Below, one piece after another: positions 59,890 to 64,000 of a stretch of 64,000 nucleotides of DNA. The DNA is from Aselliscus stoliczkanus. Taxonomy: Eukaryota; Chordata; Mammalia; Chiroptera; Hipposideridae. The stretch lies in NCBI GenBank assembly GCA_033961575.1, contig CM066730.1:132870023-132934022 (forward strand). Direction: 5' to 3'. How positions within the stretch are numbered: the stretch's first letter is position 1; every line of letters starts with the position of its first letter. Under the pieces are notes generated by a model. The model was not told where the DNA came from and ran no database searches. It saw nothing but the letters and a program-made list of their open reading frames with translations. The position numbers and the translations under genes are program-made.

Positions 59890-60526
59890 TGAACAAAATG
59901 GCAATAACTACATATATGTCAACAATTACTTTAAATCTAAATGGATTAAATGCTCCAATCAAAAGATAGGATGGTTGAATGAATAAGAAAGCAAGACTAT
60001 TACATGTGCTGCTGACCAGAGACTAACTTCAGATCAAAAGACACACAAAGACTGAAAATAAAGGAATGGGAAATAGATATTTCATGAAAATGGAAAAGAG
60101 AAAAACAACAACAACAACAACAACAACAACAAAACAACCTATGGTAGCAATATTTAAACCAGACAAAATAAACTTTAAAACAAAGGCTATAAAAAGTGAC
60201 AAAGAAAGACCGAGTAATCCCACTTCTGGGTGTTTATCTGAAGAAATTCAAAATGCTCATTTGAGGGGATGTGTGCATCCATATATTCATTGCAACATTG
60301 TTTATAATGGCCAAGATGTGGAGACAGTATGGGTGTCAGTTTGATGGGTGAATGGATAAATAGGAGGTGGTACATATATACAATGGAATACTGCTCGGCT
60401 ATGGAAGGGAATGGGTTCTTGCCATCTGCAATAGTATGGATGGACCTGAAGGGTATTTTTCTGAGTGGAGTATGTCAGACAGTGAGAGACAAATGCAACA
60501 TGATTTTGCTTATATGTGGAATCTAA
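59890..60526 (+). pseudogene. L1 ORF2 remnant with internal deletion, copy 2
   Basis: The start of the endonuclease domain ('taaatggattaaatgctcca', about 59937-59960) joins the ORF2 C-terminus at about 60205-60215 and ends 'cttatatgtggaatctaaag'. The frame 60329-60526 (66 codons) ends NMILLICGI, as the L1 ORF2 C-terminus does. The break points look equivalent to those of copy 1. Confidence 0.8.
60103..60133 (+). repeat. (CAA)n microsatellite
   Basis: About nine or ten CAA units within the ORF2 start of copy 2, grown from a site that reads 'aacaaacaaacaaaa' in copy 1. Confidence 0.9.
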
Positions 60527-60651
60527 AGAACAAAATAAACAAACAAAACAGAAACAAATTCTTAGATACAGAGAACATTGTGATGGTTGCTAGATTGGAG
60601 AGGGGTTAGGAATAAGTGAAAAAGGGGAAAGGACTAAGAAGTACAAATTGG

Positions 60652-60995
60652 GGGCCAGACAAGTGGCTCAGTTGGTAAGAGCATGAGCTCTGAACAACAC
60701 GACTGCCAGTTCAATTCCCACATGTGCCAGTAAGCTGCTCCCCCTACAGCTAAGATTGTGTACAACAGCTCAATTTAAAGCTGGGCTGCTGTGAGTGGCC
60801 AGCGACAGCATAGGCTACAGTGGGGCAGGCTGGCCAGCAGCAGGTATGAGCTTTTGTGAGCTGCTGTGAGCCGCCATGAGTGGCCATCCAATGGCCGGCG
60901 AGCAACTGCCTCAATTGTGAAGAGCGCAATGATAATACCAACATGGGCCAGTGAAGCAACGTCTCCACAACTAAACTGAAGAACAAAAAGACAGC
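60652..60995 (+). mobile_element. Longer tRNA-derived SINE, dimer-like
   Basis: Head 'gggccagacaagtggctcag' with B box 'cagttcaattccca' (about 60708-60720). A second tRNA-related block near 60885-60960 ('gccggcgagcaactgcctca', 'ccaacatgggccagtgaagc') indicates a second unit. Inserted into 3' UTR unit one of copy 2. Confidence 0.75.
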
Positions 60996-61163
60996 AACTT
61001 GTCTGTTCCCCTCCTCTGATTTGGAGATGTAGCGTATGGCATAAGGAATATAGTCAATAATATTGTAATAACTATGTATGGTGTCAGAAGGGAACTAGAT
61101 TTATTGGGGTGGTAGATGGGAGAGAGATTGGGGGACAGGGTGAAAAAAGTGAAGGGACTAAAA

Positions 61164-62630
61164 GGCAAATTGAACTGAGATCCAAGATGGTGGAATACAT
61201 AAATACTGTGCCTGCTTTCTTCCGTGAACAAATTCCAATTACAATTAAATTATAGAACAATCAACCTGATAATCATCTGAAGTCTGGCTGAACAGGCATT
61301 TTATAACTAAGGATATAAAGAAAAAGCCTCATCAAAACTGGTAGGAGAGGCGGAGACACAGAACTGGGTTACCCCAAAGCTCTATGTGGAGGTTAAGAAC
61401 AAGGAGGGATATCAGCCCCGGAGGTTCCCACACCAGGCTCCCCAGCCCAGAGTACTCACACTGGGAAGAGAAGTACCCACAACATCTGGCTGTGAAAACC
61501 AGTGAGGATTCTGACCATCCAAGTGAGACGAAAGGTGGCAGGAAACCCAGGCATCCTCTTAAACAGCCCATGCACAGATTCTGTCACTCCCAGGCACTTG
61601 TACCTTGGGCTCCAGCAGAGGGACAGTAACTCGGGAGGCATCTGCGACATATGGGGGGCAGACTGAGTGGTGTGGCTTTGAGACAAGGTCTGGAGGACAA
61701 TCAGCATTTCACCTGTGTGGGATCCTTCTCCCATGCAGCTGGCAGGTGAGCTCCATCTTTTATGTGTTAAGCTCGCCCACACACAGTCAAATCTGAATCT
61801 CATTGGTTTGATGAGCTCCGTAGCTCCTCTCTACTGATTCAATGGGACTCTGCCCTACACAACTCCCCAAATACCGGAGGCATTTTCTCTGCAAGCAACC
61901 AGGCAAACCTGCATTGCACTCTGTCTTGGAAAACTATCCCAGTCTTACAGACTGAAGACAGGCGAAAACTCGCCTCAATGTGCTCTGGTACTTTTGCTGA
62001 GAAGCTTCAGGCTCAGCACTGGCACCAAACCAGAATTTACATTAACCTGGTGACCACAACTCTTTCCACTCTAGTGACTCCCTAAGACCTTGCCTCCCCC
62101 AACTTACGTACCACATGAGGCTTTATCAGTGGCTGAACCTTAAGGGAACTGGCAGGTGGCAGCAGGCCTTCGAGTGTCCTGGCATTTTGCAGAGTTACCC
62201 CAGGCAACTCTAGTGGCAGACATCCTTGGTTTGCAGCATGGCTTCTCCAACATGCTCCAGGTTTAGCAGAGGCAGCAAACTATAGATCGCTTTGTAGCTC
62301 CTACCAGGTAGTTCCCAAATAGTTACAGGCAGTGGGTGACCTGGACCTTCCCTGGAGCCCAAGGCCCCGGAACCAACATACTTAGAGGTTGGCTTCAGAC
62401 CACAGCAGAGCCCAATTAGACCCAAAAAAGGCACACACAAAAGGCAGTCTCAACAGGCACCGGTGCCCACTGTGGCGAATCCCACTCAATGGGATAAGGG
62501 CCCTACACAGCAGCCTGAAAGCTGTGGCTAAACCCCAGAGCCAATCAGCCTGAGGGTCAATCCCACCCACTGATGTGCCAATAGCAACAAAAGCTCAACT
62601 ATAACACGAGGGCACACACAACCCACACAA
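61164..62630 (+). mobile_element. Isolated L1 5' UTR, copy 3
   Basis: Starts 'ctgagatccaagatggtgg', the same start block as copies 1 and 2, and follows their 5' UTR to 'cacacaacccacacaag'. ORF1 and ORF2 are absent; it joins 3' UTR unit three at 62631. L1 insertions normally lose their 5' end, so a lone 5' UTR indicates recombination or a further deletion derivative. Confidence 0.78.
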
Positions 62631-62845
62631 GGAGAATAAGAGGTTCAAATTTCCATGTATAAAACAAATAAGTCATGGGTATGTAATGTACAGCATAAGG
62701 AATATAGTAAATAGCATAGTACAGTGTCAGATGGTTGCTGGACTTATGGCTATCACTTCTTTAGGAATATAAATGTTGAATAACTGTTATGTACACCTGA
62801 AACTAATATAATATTGTATGTTAGGTATATTTTATAGGAATAGGA
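62631..62845 (+). mobile_element. L1 3' UTR unit (third type)
   Basis: Closely matches 30520-30745 ('taaaacaaataagtcatggg', 'gtgtcagatggttgctggac', 'cacctgaaactaatataata'). It completes either copy 2 or copy 3. Confidence 0.85.
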
Positions 62846-63754
62846 GTTCAGTGCTGTTTACAAATATGTTCAGTTTTGGGTAATTTGAAAATTACACGTT
62901 CATATGTGATTTCCTTTGTATATATTTTAATAGAAAATTAAACATAAAAAAATAAAGAGAATAGAAAAAAATTTTTAAAACAAAACTTTTTTTCCTCAAA
63001 AGAACTGTGCTGCCAACCATTAAAATAGCAACTTTCCCCCAGCTCATTAATTGAATTACATAAATAGAGTCCAAGAGTTAATACTTAAAAATCACTTTCA
63101 TTTTATTAATAAATTTAACTAAGTGTGATCCCTGACAGCAAATATGCCTAAATCACATTAAAGTGCTCTCCTAGAATGGCCATGAGGGGGCGGTAACACC
63201 AAAGCATCTGTATGTTTCAGGACTATCTATTTCCCTCACCCACCTCACTCTCACCCCTTCAGCTAAGTCAAATGTTAACATCTTCAGCCTTCGTGCCTCA
63301 GGGACAGACATCCCAAGTGGTCACTCGTGGGGATGTGGCACACCAAATGTAGCACTATTAGGACATAGTTTGGGTTATTTTGGATTTACACAGCATTCTT
63401 TGCCAACTTCATTGAAAACATGTTTTCATGAGAACTCATCTCATTCCACCTACTGCCAGCTAAATTTATCTCCACAGAGTTTAACAACATGGAATGATTA
63501 ATTGGGGACCAAGCCATTTCCTGAGTACTTTGGACATAACTGATTCTGTGACTGTGATTCACCCTCATGGCTTCAGCCGTCTGTCCCTGAACAAAATGCA
63601 TTTATTTATGTTTTCTGTGGTTTGTTGGTCTCTCCTTTCCTCCTTTCAAATACAAACATGGTTCATTTGGAAAAGCATAATTGTTTTTTTCCTCTTTTTC
63701 TTTCTAAACTAGTTTTAATTAAAACATAGTTAAAGAAATCCTATTACGAGCTTA
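62846..63754. other. Non-coding, no gene found
   Basis: A-rich, then single-copy-looking DNA around 63120-63480. No gene. Confidence 0.4.
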
Positions 63755-64000
63755 GTCATATCACCACTCCTGCTCAAATTCCTATAATGACTTGGTATCA
63801 CTAAGCAAAAGTCAAAGTCCTTACAGTAACCTATACATAAGGGCCACAGGATCTGTCCAGCCCCTATACACACTGTCTGTCTCCCTCCACTTTCCCAAGC
63901 TCCTTGCTAGCCACTAGGCATGCTCCGGCAAAGGATCTTTCCACCTGCTCATTCCTCTTCTTGGATCACCTCCTCCCACTGCCACCCCAATAACTGCATA
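63755..64000 (+). repeat. L2 LINE 3' region, cut by window end
   Basis: 'tcatatcaccactcctgctc', 'gtcaaagtccttacagtaac', 'aagggccacaggatctgtcc' and 'cctgctcattcctcttcttg' follow the L2 3' region on the plus strand. It continues beyond the window. Confidence 0.85.

Larger units (their letters stand above)
57285..61163 (+). mobile_element. HAL1-like (half-L1) element, copy 2
   Basis: Aligns with copy 1 in order: 5' UTR (57285-58995), decayed ORF1 (58996-59868), ORF2 start (about 59890-60205), the same jump to the ORF2 C-terminus (60212, 'gagtaatcccacttctgggt'), and 3' UTR units one (60570-60651 and about 61010-61095) and part of two (61096-61163). The break in unit one is a longer SINE (60652-60995). 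Unit two then runs straight into another L1 5' UTR (61164). Confidence 0.8.

Overview
This window reads as nuclear DNA of a placental mammal, intergenic or deep-intronic. It is AT-rich and I found no intact protein-coding gene and no functional RNA gene. Most recognisable sequence is transposon-derived. The lineage clues are L1 3' ends with a laurasiatherian look (GTACACCTGAAACTAAT near the tail), about nine copies of a short tRNA-Ser/Leu-like SINE, longer tRNA-derived SINEs including a trimer, and one hAT-type MITE. A bat is my best guess, possibly rhinolophoid; this is inference, because no species-diagnostic gene is present.

Layout. Positions 345-4935 hold an old plus-strand L1 ORF2 broken by a younger L1 tail and three SINEs. 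Positions 5106-7745 hold a long unassigned ancient repeat split by a recent 5'-truncated L1 (6415-7528) with a perfect 14-bp target-site duplication (TSD) and a GAAA microsatellite tail. A CpG island lies at 10335-11110 and is the only strong promoter-like signal. Positions 11-21 kb are mostly unassigned DNA with an MLT1-like LTR, SINEs, an L2 piece, a small L1 tail and a Tigger-type transposon whose insertion site has an empty paralogous copy 1.3 kb away. Positions 21.8-24.2 kb hold a composite L1 insertion and a nuclear mitochondrial ND4 insert that is open under the mitochondrial code. An old minus-strand L1 follows.

Positions 26861-30745 and 57285-62845 hold two related elements with an L1 5' UTR, a decayed ORF1, and an ORF2 deleted from the endonuclease domain to near its C-terminus at what looks like the same junction. 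This is the architecture of half-L1 (HAL1-like) elements. Both also carry serial 3' UTR units. The second contains a further isolated 5' UTR copy. Between them lie an ERVL-like pol fragment (35.5-36.6 kb), an older L1/HAL1 ORF1 fragment (36.6-37.7 kb), MIR and L2 fossils, AT microsatellites, and a processed alpha-tubulin pseudogene (49.1-50.66 kb). Positions 50.8-57.1 kb hold a trimeric SINE, L1 fragments, an LTR carrying a hAT MITE, and a second LTR-like end. The window closes in an L2.

No operons or pathways exist here. The biology is the layering of retrotransposons: autonomous L1, probable L1-dependent half-L1s, SINEs, a processed pseudogene and a mitochondrial insert, with nesting that gives a relative chronology.
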